Origin: Ooceraea biroi
Taxonomy: Eukaryota > Arthropoda > Insecta > Hymenoptera > Formicidae
Direction of reading: 5' to 3'
Assembly (NCBI RefSeq): GCF_003672135.1
Contig: NC_039515.1
Location: forward strand, 3,224,001 to 3,288,000
Length of the DNA: 64,000 nt
The translations under genes were made by a program, and so were the position numbers. The notes beneath the pieces were generated by a model, which worked only from the letters and a program-made list of their open reading frames with translations, was not told the origin of the DNA and made no database searches. Of this stretch, positions 1 to 13,457 are shown piece after piece. How positions within the stretch are numbered: position 1 is the stretch's first letter; each line of letters opens with the position of its first letter.

Positions 1-132
1 AGCCATTAAAATTTTTTTATTTTCCGAGGAGTTCTGTGCTATTTATATTGTTAATTGGCATATTGCCTAGAGTTCTCGATAATTTAAAATTCGTTAAAAC
101 AATAAATGAAAAAGTTCTAGCCATTAAAATTT
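1..132. repeat. Dispersed ~118-bp repeat unit, copy 1 (cut by window edge)
   Basis: The word agccattaaaattt occurs at 1 and again at 119, so one full unit and the start of a second are present. The internal words gttctgtg, ttatattgtta, agagttctcg and aaatgaaaaagttct all recur near 34.8 kb. It is probably part of a longer tandem or mobile repeat that continues to the left of the window. Confidence 0.7.
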
Positions 133-3100
133 ATATTATACGCTATGCGCGCGCTATTTTATTTTATTTTTCACGATGAAATAAATACATAATAAAAACA
201 CAAATTTATCAATATAACCGCACACTATGACATTCTGACATTCACAACACGAAGTTCAAGCTACACGAAGTTCGAGCCAAGCGAGATAACCAATCAGCGT
301 CGCGGAAAAGAGGCCTCAACTATTCGATAAAAAAGAACTTCAAGAAGTTACACGCCTTTTTTAGAATAGGAAGCATATTTTTCGAAATAAAATACGCATT
401 TAATATTTTTAAAGAAAGCATTACAGGCGAGATTTCGTAGAAAATTTGAATTCAGCTCTAAACGACGAATGACTTGATTTTCGCATGTGCGTGCGTGTGT
501 GTGATAGACCGAAATTTCTCGCGGACGTTCTCTCACTCACTCCCTGAAAGTAAAGATTTTCGAGCTACCCGAAAAACGGATGTTCGTTTCGCGTGTACGT
601 ACTACTGGGGGACAAAATAGGTATGTATATACACACACGACCCACTTCATCCTAAATAAATCGAGCGACTTTTAGTAGTTTTAGTCGACACAAATATTGT
701 CGCATCAATTAAAGCCATTGTCCCAACGGTACCGTGTCTTTAGGTACCGTGTCACGGTTCCGGTTTGTGCGCATCTAAAAATGTGGCGCCGTATCCTGGA
801 AAAATTTATTTTTTACACGATTATGTAGACGCATATATATTTAGAAATTTTTTAATTTAATACTTTATAAAATTTAAATAAAACATTTTAATTGCGTAAA
901 AAGATAAACTAGAGAGTTACTGTTGAAAATTCATGTGTCCTGCCGTAATTTTCAACAATGATCTGAAGCACATTCCAAGAAATTCCTGAAAATTCTATAA
1001 TAATTAATTCGAAATTGATCGAATTGATGGAGTTTTCGCGACTCGGCTAAGCTTTTCCACTCTAATAGCGAATAACAAACATGCCTCTTGAGCGTTTAAT
1101 CGGGGCACCTCGGAAACACGAAATCGGGCTCTCTTCTGTGGCTTCCTTTTTTTTAAACTGCACGCGTTGGATGCGAGGCAGATGCGCCCCCGAGAGCGAA
1201 CAGCTGTACGATTGTCCATTTCGTTTCCACGTCCAGTCGTTCATCCTCCGAAGGGCCCCCCGAAAGATACCGGGATAAGGATCGAAGGCTCTCCCATGTG
1301 TGAGAGAAAAGAGGACGGCAAGAAATATGAAGATACGTCGACGGATAAAGATTAAGCTTGAAAATAGGGGGTCGATGCTCAGCGAAGGGATGAGACCAGC
1401 GTCGCGGTGGTGGCAGGACTAGGGATGGGTAGACGGCGAAAAAGAACGAATCATGGAGGTGCCACGCGACCCGCGACGGCAATATAATCAGAACTGATTG
1501 GGAATCCTTTGGAGCCGCCGTCATCGGCGAGGGTGGTGATTCGACGGCGGCGGCGGCGGTGAATTCGACGATGCCCCGGCGTCAGAGGAACATCTGGCCC
1601 TCCTGGCTATCGGTAATAATCACGGCCGTAGCGGGAAATAAAACGCTCGCGTGCGTGCGTGATTCGTTTAACGGATGTAATGTGTAACGATACACTCCAA
1701 TTAGGTAGTCCTCGTTGGACTTTTTGATCACGCCGAGGCGGCCGATTATTCTTATTGCAGTCGGGCCGTGAGGGATGCCGCGTGGGCGTACTGAGAGAAC
1801 GCGCTCTCCGCTCCTCGCTGTGGAACAAAGAGTGTTATTAAGACAGCAGGATAGTTGATTTACTTGTCCGTAGTAATTTAGATTATTCAACCTGCATTTA
1901 CAGGCGAGGAATTCTTTATAATTAAATTAAATCAATCTTTTTTTCAGATTTTTATGGAAAGATTGTACAGGCTCGTATACACAAAATTAGCGGGAAATTT
2001 AACTGATCCTTTTTCCGTGAATTTTGTAATCCATTTTTATTGAACATGATATTTTAGAGCATAGTTAATTCCATATTTTAAACGCACCAACAGAAGTTTA
2101 GTGCATTTTCTGTCAAAATTCCCATGCGTCACGCGTTTATACTATTTTAACAAATTATTATATCACGTCCTTGTTACTCGCATTTTTTTTCTTCAAGTTA
2201 AGAATGCAGGCTAATTTGGATCGCACACGGCTATGCGGCGGCATCGGGAAAAGGGATGCTGCAAAATCGCGAGTCATTGTCGGCAAATGGCCCTTACGGT
2301 CACGATCGAAAATACTCCGCCCATCCTAAACTTAGGTCCAGACAGGCCAAAGGGTTGCGTCAACAATGTGCGGCTCTCGACTTTTATTCGAAAAATTCGA
2401 GTGGAGAACTTTGTAAACGAGATACGAACAAATAAGCGGCTCACCACGTAGATCAAAAGGGTCCGTGATTTCAATTTGACATAAAAATTCTGTGTTTTCA
2501 AATTCTTTTATAAAAAATGTAATTGCAGTTATAACAATAATACAATTAACAATTTTATGAAGTACATTTATGTACAAAAATATCGGCTATTTGTTAACGT
2601 ATTTCTTAGTGAACAATTTCTCATTATTTTTCTGGTAAAATATAAAGTTATCTATTATACATATATTCTTTGTGAAATATATCAATTATCAAAAAGAGCT
2701 TGAATTCAGGAAAAACGCCTAAACGCACATATATCTGTTAATATCTTAAAAATGTTTCAATTGATCGATATATTTAAATTTTATATTATTTCGCGCAGGT
2801 AGCTTAATGTTTTATTAAGCTACAAGTAAAATCTGACTGTGCATGAATGATTGGATTTGCGAGAAGACCTCTTACGATAATCCGATACTGCGTCAAATGC
2901 TGGTCCTGATCCATTCCGATCACAAAGCGGTCACATCGCTCGCCATAGAGCGTTCATAATGGTTGCGTGAATTTCGGTAACCACAAATATCCTCTCTAAG
3001 GACTTGCGGTATCCGTGGCAGCCAGGCTTTCAAGGATGTCTTCCGAGGTATTGCGTGGATGTCAGCGAGAGCGATGAAAAAGTGCAAAATCGTAGAACCG

Positions 3101-3384
3101 TGAAATCAATTCACGGACCGATCGGGTTTTGCGATTTGCTCGTTCGACCGGCGACACGGTGACATCTGTGCCGATAGAGAGCCGATTTTCATGTATTTCC
3201 GTGTTGCCACTGGTCATCCGACAAATCTTTATGGCCATTAATGGGATTTTGGGCGAAAGAGGAGCTGTCCAGCTGCTGCTTCGTAGTACGCGAGCACACT
3301 CATGTGTTTTAAGACATTAGTGAAGCGTACATTTCTATATAAAAGGAGTAACGAGCATATATTTTATATAATTTATAGTCTATA

Positions 3385-3420
<36 letters not shown>

Positions 3421-6400
3421 ATATTTATTTTAAAATTTATTCTAGAGAAATTTGAACAATACAGACAACTTCCTTTTCATTCTTTTAGAAATAAATAATA
3501 TTGACAGTTGATAGTTATATAATTATTAGCGTATATATCAGTTGTGTATGTGTGTACGTGTAGCTTGCTACGCATGCAAAGTTTTTTTTACATAATTAGT
3601 TCTTTCCATTTTCAGGTAAACATGAGTATCAATCAGAGGATGCATTCTATGAACGTTTTAGAAACGCGAATTATGCGTCCGTGCGGAAGACAGCGGGATG
3701 TCCGAAGGAGTCGAAGGTACTAGCATTGTCGCATTGTCCCATGTAAGGTGGCAATTTGTATGCTTTTGTACGGAAACTGAGAGGACACTCTAGCCACGCT
3801 ATCTTTTCCTGTTGCCGACCTGCAACTTTGGCAGCGCGCACGCTTGTAATGGCAGATTTTAATTAAATTTATCATATGCTTTATCATATGAATTACTCAT
3901 GATTAATCAATATAGAATTGTATAAAAGAATATTCAATTAGTTTCAAGATTTAATAACATAACGTCTTAAACATTCGATAAATTTTGGGATCCGCTCTTG
4001 ATATAAAAAGATAGTAACATAAAAATAATTTATGCATATATTATACAATCCAGATCGAGAAAGTATTTGCAAGTATCTTAACGCATAGACAATTCGTTAA
4101 ACTGACAACTCAATAAACGTATCCACTTCTGCGACTCAGCGGAAGTGATAGAAAGGAGGGATGAAAGAGAGTCTCTTTTTCAGCGAGGCCCTTTCTCGGA
4201 AAGCAACCCGATCCTCCCTCAACCCTCTCTTCTTCCTTCATTGAATAAAGTAAATACTTTTACCTATGCAGCTCGAGTATCGCTCGGGAGAGATGTTCGA
4301 ACGGCAAACAGTGATCCATCGATTGTGACCTTTGCGTGGCTATTGAAGCGTTCTGCAGAACTCAGGTATCCGATATCTTCCGATTTTTATCCTTCATCTT
4401 CGCGCACTCACATGAAAATTCACATCTCCGCAAATCGCGTGTCATGTGACATCTCACCCTCCTCTATCTTTTCCCCTTTCTCTCTCTCTCCTATCCCTTC
4501 GTTTCCTTTTCTTCTCTCTCTTTTCCTTTCCCATCTTTTCCTCCACCTTTTCCTTCCTCTTTTTCATCTCTTTCCCACCTCTCATTTCTCTCTGTCTTTT
4601 CTTGATACATTATGTTGTTCAATCAATCAATATACAATATATCAATGATAGCATATAATTCTGAAGGGTAGTCATAAATACAGAGAAAAATTTAAATTTA
4701 TGTTCTTATGGCTTGCGCTGCTTGTAATTGCCTTATTAATTCCGAGATTGCTTCCGTCGCGCTTAATATGATCTTGATGAATATGCTGATAATCTTACGC
4801 ATCCGCGTTTAAAATCGACTTTTGCGAACCTAACTCGACGAGCATAACGCACGGAGAGGTAGCGTGCGTTTATTAGTCGCGAGGCGAAATTTCGTTTCGG
4901 ACGCACGAGTCGGAGTTCTCGAAATACGAGTAAATTGGCAATTCGTTTCGGTATAAATAACGGCGGAGTATCGATGTACCAATGGCGCGGCGCATGAACC
5001 GCTAATGTACATGAAATAATTAACCCGCCTGCGCGGTATCGCATTCCGTGATGCATATACGTTTATGGCGGCCATAAATACGGAACGTAATACTCCCATT
5101 GGCATAAGCACATGGCGCATATTCATGCTGATCGATCGATCGAATGTGTGCGCGACCGAAAGTAAGAGTATCCGCGCGAGTTGAGAGAGAAAACGCGGCT
5201 ATGAAGAGAAGAGGAGGAGAAGGATGCCTTCTCTCGTTGGTCCACTTTTTTGCGCCGTTGAGAGTGAGAAGACGTACTCGAAAACGGGTTAGTGAATCAC
5301 CGGAGAAACTATAAATCTAGTACGTCCTGAGAGATTAATACATCATCAGGGTAATAAATTGAAGAAATAACGTAATAACGGGACACAGAGAATACTTGAC
5401 TCTGAAAATGTACGTGACACAAAAATGTAGAGAAATAATATATAAATATGCATTAATAATATATAAATACGTGTCGACGAGAAGTTAAATTTTATGTAAC
5501 TGGTACGAGATTGAACTTGTTCAAAATAGAGAACAGTTCTGGGTTGGGGAGGATTGTAATGTGATGTGGACATATTTAAATACATATTTTCTTGCTTCGT
5601 AACGACAAACGGTCCTTTAAAATCGACAGCAGCGAGATTGTATTACTGGTATCGTTTAATCGTGTCTATAGATCATGAGAAAAGTGGTCAGCGGAGAGAA
5701 CGAAAACAAGTAATTAAATATTATCACGAGTGGCGTGCGGCAAATAAAGCTATAAAGAAGATTGGAAATATAAACAGTATTTGAATGTCGTAACGTAGAT
5801 ATGCAAATACGTAAGTGTAACAAAAATGTAAGTAAAAATAGAAAAGCATTTCTGATACTTAAGATATACGTACATATGTGTATATGTGTACATACGTGCG
5901 TATATGCTTGTATGTATCGATGTGTAAAGATTTATTTGGATGTTTTTTTAAACAATGCAAACTGCTTCACTCACCCTCTACCTGGTGTGCGCACCTATGC
6001 GCCAAAAAAATTACAGAAGAAAAAATAATTAACAAGAGCTCCCTCTCGTCAGTATTTACACGGTGCGTGTTTTTTAGATCGTCAAAAAAAAGTGAATGAT
6101 GGCTGATGATGAAAGATCGTAAAAACTATTACATGGAGTTGGAAAAGGCTTCCTGACTACCCTCGAGATGAGATTTTCTTTTGTGAGGGTGGTGCTATCT
6201 CATTAGGATAGATCTTTTCCATTTACCTTTTCTTCTAGCGTGAGAACATTCGAAAAGTAACGTTGTCTGTATCAGACAAGTAAAGATAAAAACACTTTAT
6301 GCTAAGAAGTATTGATTTTTATTTAGCTATTCCAATAAATGTGCAAAGGATCTTTTTTAAGTAAAAATATACTTTATTACATTATACATATTATATTTTA

Positions 6401-8507
6401 AATATATATTTTACATATAAATATTGTCTAATATTTTTGCAAATCATGAACATAAAAATAATGGTTTTTAACATGTTTCTTAATTTTACGTAAAATATGC
6501 AGTTTTTATACATATACATTTCCCGAAGCTCTTCTTCTGCACAAAGCATCCGTATTTTATTTCATGCATACGGCTCACCGACATTGTAAATATTATCTTG
6601 CACGTAATTTTACACCGAAAAGAAAATATTTTTGACAACGGGACGCGGCTCGTCTTGCATAAAATTCCCAAGGATCCGTGACGCCTTCAGATCAACGCCA
6701 CTCTGAAAAAGGATCCGCAGGAGGATCCCGGATCACGAGAGCCGATCGATAACGTCCGTGCCTCCTTTCTCTCGCGCTCTCTTCCTCTTACCTTACCTCC
6801 CTCTCTCTCTTCTTTTCCCTTTTCTTTCTTTTCTCACCGTCCACCGAAAATTACGAGGGTCTGGCTCGCTCCGATTGCGTCAATGACCAAAGTTGACCGG
6901 CCCGAGACCGGGCCCCGACGCCGCGGCTCGAGCCCGCGCCGCCGGAGGCTGCCACGTTCGTATTTATATAAGTGATTTTTTATTCATGCAGTTTTTTATC
7001 CGTGAATCCCAAGTGAGGGAAAGAGAGAGAGGAGAAGACGAGAGGGTATCCCATGATCGGCATTACCCACCTCTATCTCTCCCCGCCCCGTTTTCTCGTA
7101 TATCGACGCTGCCGTCCACCGTTCACCCCGTCCGTCCGCGTCGTCGTCGTCCGCCGGCGCGCTCGCACGTGGAGGTGCGTGTGCGTGAGAGGCACCTGTG
7201 TTTTTCATATACACCTGCTCCATCGCTGCTACACGAGTGTCTTTCTGGTATAGTTTCGGTGTTTCTTCTCGCCGTGGGGAGATACATTCGCGGCGGCAAG
7301 GAAGAAGTCGGTTATGAGACGCGTGCCCGGTGCAAGCTGATTGGTCGACCCGTTAAGAGACGACCGCCGTGGAACCGGCCGCGCGCTCACCCCTGATAAA
7401 ATATCTTCGCCGGTTCTTCTCGTCGCCTTATTTTTCTTCTCTCTTGTTCCTTTCTTTTCCCTCTCCTCCCGCCTCCTCCTGTCTCTACCCCTCAACTTTG
7501 ATGGATCGTAATGTCTGTCGATACTTCCGTTCGCGCCGCCCCTATCGCCGGATAATTATATGTATGTGGTGGAGGGTGGGCCTCCACGTACGCGCGCGAA
7601 GTCCTTTGTGGTCAGCGAGGCGAAGAGAATTTCGAAAAACTTCCGCAGAGATTCGCAGAAATTCCTTAGGCACTGATTACGTGTTTCATGGATCATTAAA
7701 TGCGGTGGCACGTTAATCTCGAGCCCCCGTAATTTTGTGTTATCTATTTTTGAAAGATTCTATTATATTGGTCGGAATAGTGGAGTCGATTTCATTCGCG
7801 TCAATTTTGCTACATCGATTTCTGGTTTTCTTCTCCGTTTCTCGTTCTGATGTATCATTAAATGTTGAATTTCGTTGCTTGCGGTGAGTCGGCGATATTA
7901 ATATATTTTATACACATGTTCTAACAATAAATAATGTATTTTAGATTATATTATTGTTTGATAAGGCAGAAAAATTAATTATTTAAGCATCTCAACTGTG
8001 TAATTCCGATAACAAATTGCGCGCATGCTATTGGACAACATAATTACTGCCTTCGCAAATAACGATTTACTTATTAAGGATACAGATACGCATTTTTCGC
8101 AAGGATAGAGTTAAGAGTGCGTGATACTTTTTTTTTGGTAAAATGCTGCCGCACCTTTTACAATTTACGTCGAGTATAGTTGACATCAGTGTTATTGCGA
8201 AACGACCAGCTGTTGCATAAAACGTGTCGTAATCATATGTTATTTTATCGTATGACAGTATCCCTCCTATCACTTTTGTCGTTGTGCGATCTACTTGAAT
8301 TTAATTCAAATGAGTTCCGAAAATTTGCAGGCGCGCTACAAAGCAGCAGAGCGAATTACATTTGTCTTCTAATCTATAATAAAATCTGTAAAAATTTTGC
8401 GATATTATATGATATCGAAATAAAAAATAGTAAAGTAGCTTCAACGGATTTATAGCTTTCTGAAAATCTGACTTTTACAATTTTCTTTTCCTCTCTTTTT
8501 TCTCTCT
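133..8507. other. Intergenic: no gene supported
   Basis: AT-rich DNA with GC-rich blocks at about 1,081-1,830 (including CGG-type repeats near 1,540) and 6,660-7,720 (CT-rich and CGTC-rich), and a polypyrimidine tract at about 4,440-4,600. The open frames here are composition artefacts with no splice partners or recognisable motifs. The GC blocks could be regulatory. Confidence 0.6.
3391..3415. repeat. (TA)n microsatellite
   Basis: An uninterrupted TA run of about 12 units in a very AT-rich stretch. Confidence 0.95.
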
Positions 8508-8890
8508 CTAGCTCATTTCCTTTTGTGTTATCTCCCAGGCCTTGTCAAACTTGAGCCTGCAGGAAAGTTCGAACAAATTAGAGTCTCCTTTGCGGAGTAA
8601 GAGCCATTCCTTGTAGACGTTTCGTGGATTAATGTCCAACAACGGACACGTATCTGTAGACAAGATCAACGAGGTACCTTGCAAAAGCAACCACTCGCTG
8701 ATCTAACACCCTGCGACACTTTCGAACTCGTTGCCCTCGACTTTAACAAAGTAGATCCCCGTCGATAACGCAGCTGGCGCGAAGAAGATGAAGTTCCATA
8801 CTGCAAGTTCCATGGGGTATGTTCCGGATGTTTCCCCTTTACAATGGAGCGAGAACCAACTCCATGCTGCGCAATCTCGCAAATTTTAGA
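8508..8890 (-). pseudogene. Possible decayed coding fragment, unrecognised
   Basis: In one - strand frame roughly 120 codons are open except for one TAG near 8703. The stretch is richer in GC than its surroundings. Upstream of the stop it encodes a hydrophobic run (VWNFIFFAPAALSTGIYF) followed by VKVEGNEFESV. Downstream it continues in the same frame with LSTDTCPLLDINPRNVYKEW and a charged segment. I recognise no family. It may be an exon remnant, a mobile-element fragment or chance. No start, partner exon or convincing splice sites were seen. Confidence 0.25.
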
Positions 8891-11800
8891 TTCAAACTTT
8901 AGGCTGAACACGGGCCCGTAAAATTTTTCGTCACTATCTATTTTTTGAGAAGACAATCTCTTGTTACTTTGTTAAAATTTTATTAAAAACGTGATTTTTG
9001 TAAATTACATTTGTTAATGTTACGTACGATATCATTCAATGACAAAGAAAAAAGATGCAAGGAAAAGATATATTGCTAATATATTTTCCATTTTAATGTA
9101 ATGTGTAATATGTAAGTAATGTAATATGTAAGCACAATGTACTAACGATTATCTTAAATGTCTCCAAATATACTGTAAAATAAATTATTAATTAAAAAGT
9201 AGTTTATAAAAAAGCTTTAACTTATTTCTTGCCTCTATGTTTTCCTTTCCTTATAGTTCCCACTTCAATACTTTTTCTTATATTATAGCATCTTGCATGA
9301 CACTGTCTGAGCATGTCTCTTATAATATCAACGAGAATAGCAGATAGCAACGTGGTGAATTTAATTATTAATTTATATGCAACAATAAAAGTACTTCGTT
9401 TTGCTGCTTGTAGACAGAGTTGTTTATGAATGAAGCTCGGCAGCATGGACGACCTGATCGTCGTTTTCCCACGAAGACTCCTTTCTTTTTCTTTCTCTGT
9501 TCCTCGAGGAATTGTTGGCGGATACACCGTCGCGGGAGAGCCGGGGACCATCCGTCCTACTGTTCTGAATGGGCAGGATAAGCGGAGTGAATCTCCGCGA
9601 AGAGCCGTTCAACTCCGCGGGTGAATTTATCAATGTCCGGATACGAATCAGCGAGGCTTCATTTACAAGACAAAGCTACGCCATGCGGCCGATGCCGGGA
9701 AGACTCCAAAGAAGACAACCTCCTCGAAGAAAGAGTAGACGGATGCACGCGTGTGAGTTCATAGGCGCCGATTTCATTCAGATCAGTCAACCATTACGAA
9801 CCACCGCATACGCAGACAAATGCTCTCACCCTGTGACGTAACAACAATTCCAAAATCTGAAAAATTTTAAATTGAAAACTGTAGGATTCAAAAATTCAGA
9901 GTCAAAAATTGGAGAAAAATTACAAATTCTGTAATATCAAGTTTATAGAAAACAATTAAGAGTTTAGAAATTCGAAGTTCATAAATTAAAATATAAATGT
10001 TGAAAAATGGAACATGTAAGAAATATGTAAAGTGCATAAAACAGAGAAGATAACGCAATGACTATAAAATGTATTTGCGATATCTGCCACGCGACGAAAT
10101 TGTATAATGACTTTTTCGGAAAGAATTGTGTAATGCTTTGAACGGCCTTCGTGGTCGGCGCTTATGCCACACGAAGGAGTCGAATGATAATCAGGACTCC
10201 TCCGATCTTCCTCTCAAGTCGGGTCCACCCACGCCGAGGACTTAATTCGCTCGATTGGACACGCTGATTTAATCGCAGACACTCAAGCAGAACAGAATGA
10301 GAAAAAGGGAGAAGAAGGAAGACAGATTTGGTTTCAGAGACAATCGCGGATCTATCGGCGTCTTAATTAGTAATTCGAATGATGCGAGGGCCCTCATGAT
10401 CGAGGCAGTTTTCTCTTACACTTATTTGCTTATCCTCGGCTAATTAATATTTCTTTCAGCGCGACCTTGAAATTACGCTTAATTTATAATATAATCGCTT
10501 AGTAATAATTTATGACTCTGTTATTGGTAATTTTATTAAGTTATAATTACAGCAGTCGACATTTATGCTACTGAATTGGGGATTTATTCAAGTGCAATTA
10601 AGTTTTCATTATGTATATGTGTGAGAAGCAAACACATTTACGGGTAATTAACTGAAGAGGCTGTCGATAATCTCAATATAATTTACCGTTGGCGCACCGT
10701 GGCGTGAGATAAATTGACATGGCGACGTTAATTGCCTCATTAAAATATGCAAGGTATTATAGGAATCTGGTTGCAGTTTATTATTAATTGAAAGCTGGTA
10801 AATTTCAAAGTCCAATATATTTATTTCCAATTCAATATATCCAATATAAATTGCATATATCCGATATTGAGTTTAACACATTGCATCTATGCAACGATGC
10901 CAGTCTGGTTGCTAATGACTAGGGGCAGTACAGATATGGAGAGAAAGGAAGAGAGAAAGAGACTTTTATGTGTTATACATGAGTTTAATTATTATTATAT
11001 ATCACATATACGCTGTTGTTATAAAAATATTAATAATAATAAATCAAGAATAAAAATTAATATAGAATATTGAAAAGGAACTAGAATGTTATAAGTAATA
11101 TTATAAAATTAAATAATATCCTTGATGTATAATATCATTACATGAAACTTTAATTGCAAGTATAAATATTTATGGCGCAACTCATATACTTATATAGCAA
11201 AGAAATTTTAACAAGAGAGGAGAAAGAAGAAACAATGTAGAAGTAAATATTTGCTCGAATAATTACCCATAATTTCAGGATACAATAAGTATGGTTCAGC
11301 AAACCAGAAATTTTCCAAAATCCCATTTCAACCCTGAAAGGACAGGTTTTGATTAGTTTGACTCCCTTCTATCTTGAGAATAGGAATCGGTAATGAACCG
11401 AGAAATCTCGCAAAATGAAAGAGGATCTCTAATTTCTCGTGACGGTGTGGCGAGAATCCATCGTTATGGAAGCTTATTAGGATTTTCTGGGATGATGAAG
11501 AAAACAGAAGAAGCAAAGAAGAGGTTGGAGTTACAGATTATCCTAAAAATCGAGAAAGCGCATCCGGATATAAATACATTCAGGTGTCAGAGAAATATAT
11601 ATAACTTTATCTAATAACATATTCATAAGATTAAATAAATTCATAAGATTCATAAGATAGAATAAATGTATAAAGTCATGTTTATAATAGAAACAACTTT
11701 GAACAATTCATATAATAATCTGAATAAAAAAATAATAATCTGAATAAAAAAAGATAACGTATCTTTAACAAACAGGATATATTAATTATTCTGTTTAAAA

Positions 11801-13382
11801 AATTTTAATGATAAAAAACCTACTTTTATCGTTAATAATTTAAATACGTAATCTTTGCAAACCCAATGCGATCTGCTTTTTTTATCTCCTCGGGTTACTT
11901 ATCGCACGATTCAATCGCATTATTTATAAGATTTATTCGCGCTTGTCTAAAGCACGATAATATTTTGTTAGTCATAAATCATGCGGCACATCATTTTATA
12001 AATTTAATGTGCGTATTACCTTGTACCACCACAATATTTTTGTAGCACCTGCCGCTCGAGAACGCCAACTTTACAGAGGTCTCATTTAATAGTCGAAGCA
12101 CGTGACATCTGACAGTGGTCTCTGCAGAAGTATAACTCAATTGCTATGTTCGATACGGACATAATGACCGGCACGGTGATCGGGCAAGAAATTAAAATTT
12201 TCCGATTCTTTGCCGCACTATACTTCCGCACAAACCATAATAATGGCCATAAATACCAGGCAAGTTGTTCACAACTCGGTCAGACCAACTTCTCGGAAAA
12301 TCCCTCGGGATTATTAACTATTAAATCTAGATTACCTCGGACGCTCCATTTAATCCGGGTTTATGGAAAGAACGTGCACTACGTTTGTCGGGCGCTAACG
12401 AAGTCTAAGCTCGAATTAAAATGCGTCTGGGCCCTTTTCTCCGACCCTTCTACTGATCATTTTGTGATGTTGCCGCGACCCTTTTCCTGCCATTTTGTAT
12501 GGTTGCAAACGCCGTTCACTTTGTGATCTCGAATTAATTTGACATCGTCCAGCTATACAAGAAATTGTAAGTATCTCGAATGTCGCTTTCGAATGTGATA
12601 TAAATTACATAAATGTTAGATACGGCGCAGTGATTAAACATTTAAAATTTAATTAGTGAAATGCTCAAGCAAACCTTTTCAAAGTATATATTTTAAGATT
12701 AATTTTACTATTAGATATTTTCTAAGTAAAATTTGCATGTGTACTTTCATTACACAAACAAAAAAACATGACATAATATATTTTACATAAATAAGATTAT
12801 AAGCGAGATCTTGTTAGATAAAATTAAACAAGTGGATCAAACGTCAACGTTAACGAACTGCAATCATTTGAAAACGCTCTCATATATCTGCAAGCAGCAA
12901 ATTTTGCAGCCGCTAGATAATTCATTCCCCAAATGACGAATTAATTACCCCACAATAATTGCGCACGGCAATTACAACGGACCGCTGTCGTTAAAGCTGT
13001 ATTTACACAGCGTAATACCTTTCATTATTTTACGCAACTAGAGGCGGGCGAGCGAGCGAACGGGAACGGTGCGGCGAAAAAAGGAAAGAAAGTAAAAAAA
13101 GAAACAGAAAAAAAAGACAAGAAAGAATAAGAGACAAAATTCCTCGAGGGTGGAACGAGCACGAATTCCCGAGAGCCATCGTCCGATGCACCTGTACCCT
13201 GCACGGTTAGATTCTGCATCGCCCGCCTCTCTTGCACGTTCGCTCTCGCTCTTTCTCTCTTTCTCTCGCCCTTTCTCCTCTCCTGTACTCCTCGTCTTAT
13301 ATCAGGTTCTTCCTCTGCTTCGTTCGTCTTGCTCTTCCGCTCTCTCCCGTACCACGAAATCGCTCCGTGGACCTTCGGACGC

Positions 13383-13457
13383 TGAAGAGAAGAGGAAGAG
13401 AAGAAGAAGAAGAAGAAAAAGGAGGAGGAGAAGGAGGCGGAGGAGGAGGTGGAAGAA
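13383..13457. repeat. Homopurine GAA/GAG/GGA tract
   Basis: About 75 bases almost entirely of A and G (GAAGAG, AAG and GGAGGA units). A CT-rich tract lies just upstream (about 13,222-13,300). Open frames here encode only Arg/Lys/Glu runs and are artefacts of composition. Confidence 0.9.

Noticed and set aside
4145..4658. 167-codon and overlapping frames on the + strand
   Set aside because: Their C-terminal halves are Phe/Ser/Leu runs from a CT-rich tract, and the rest has no family motif.
8640..8720. Mariner transposase-like reading on the + strand (ADLTPCDTFEL)
   Set aside because: A short resemblance to the PDLAPCD motif only. Flanking sequence does not continue the transposase and stops occur nearby.
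12146..12526. 126-codon + strand frame
   Set aside because: Mixed composition without motif, signal peptide or splice partner. It is likely chance.
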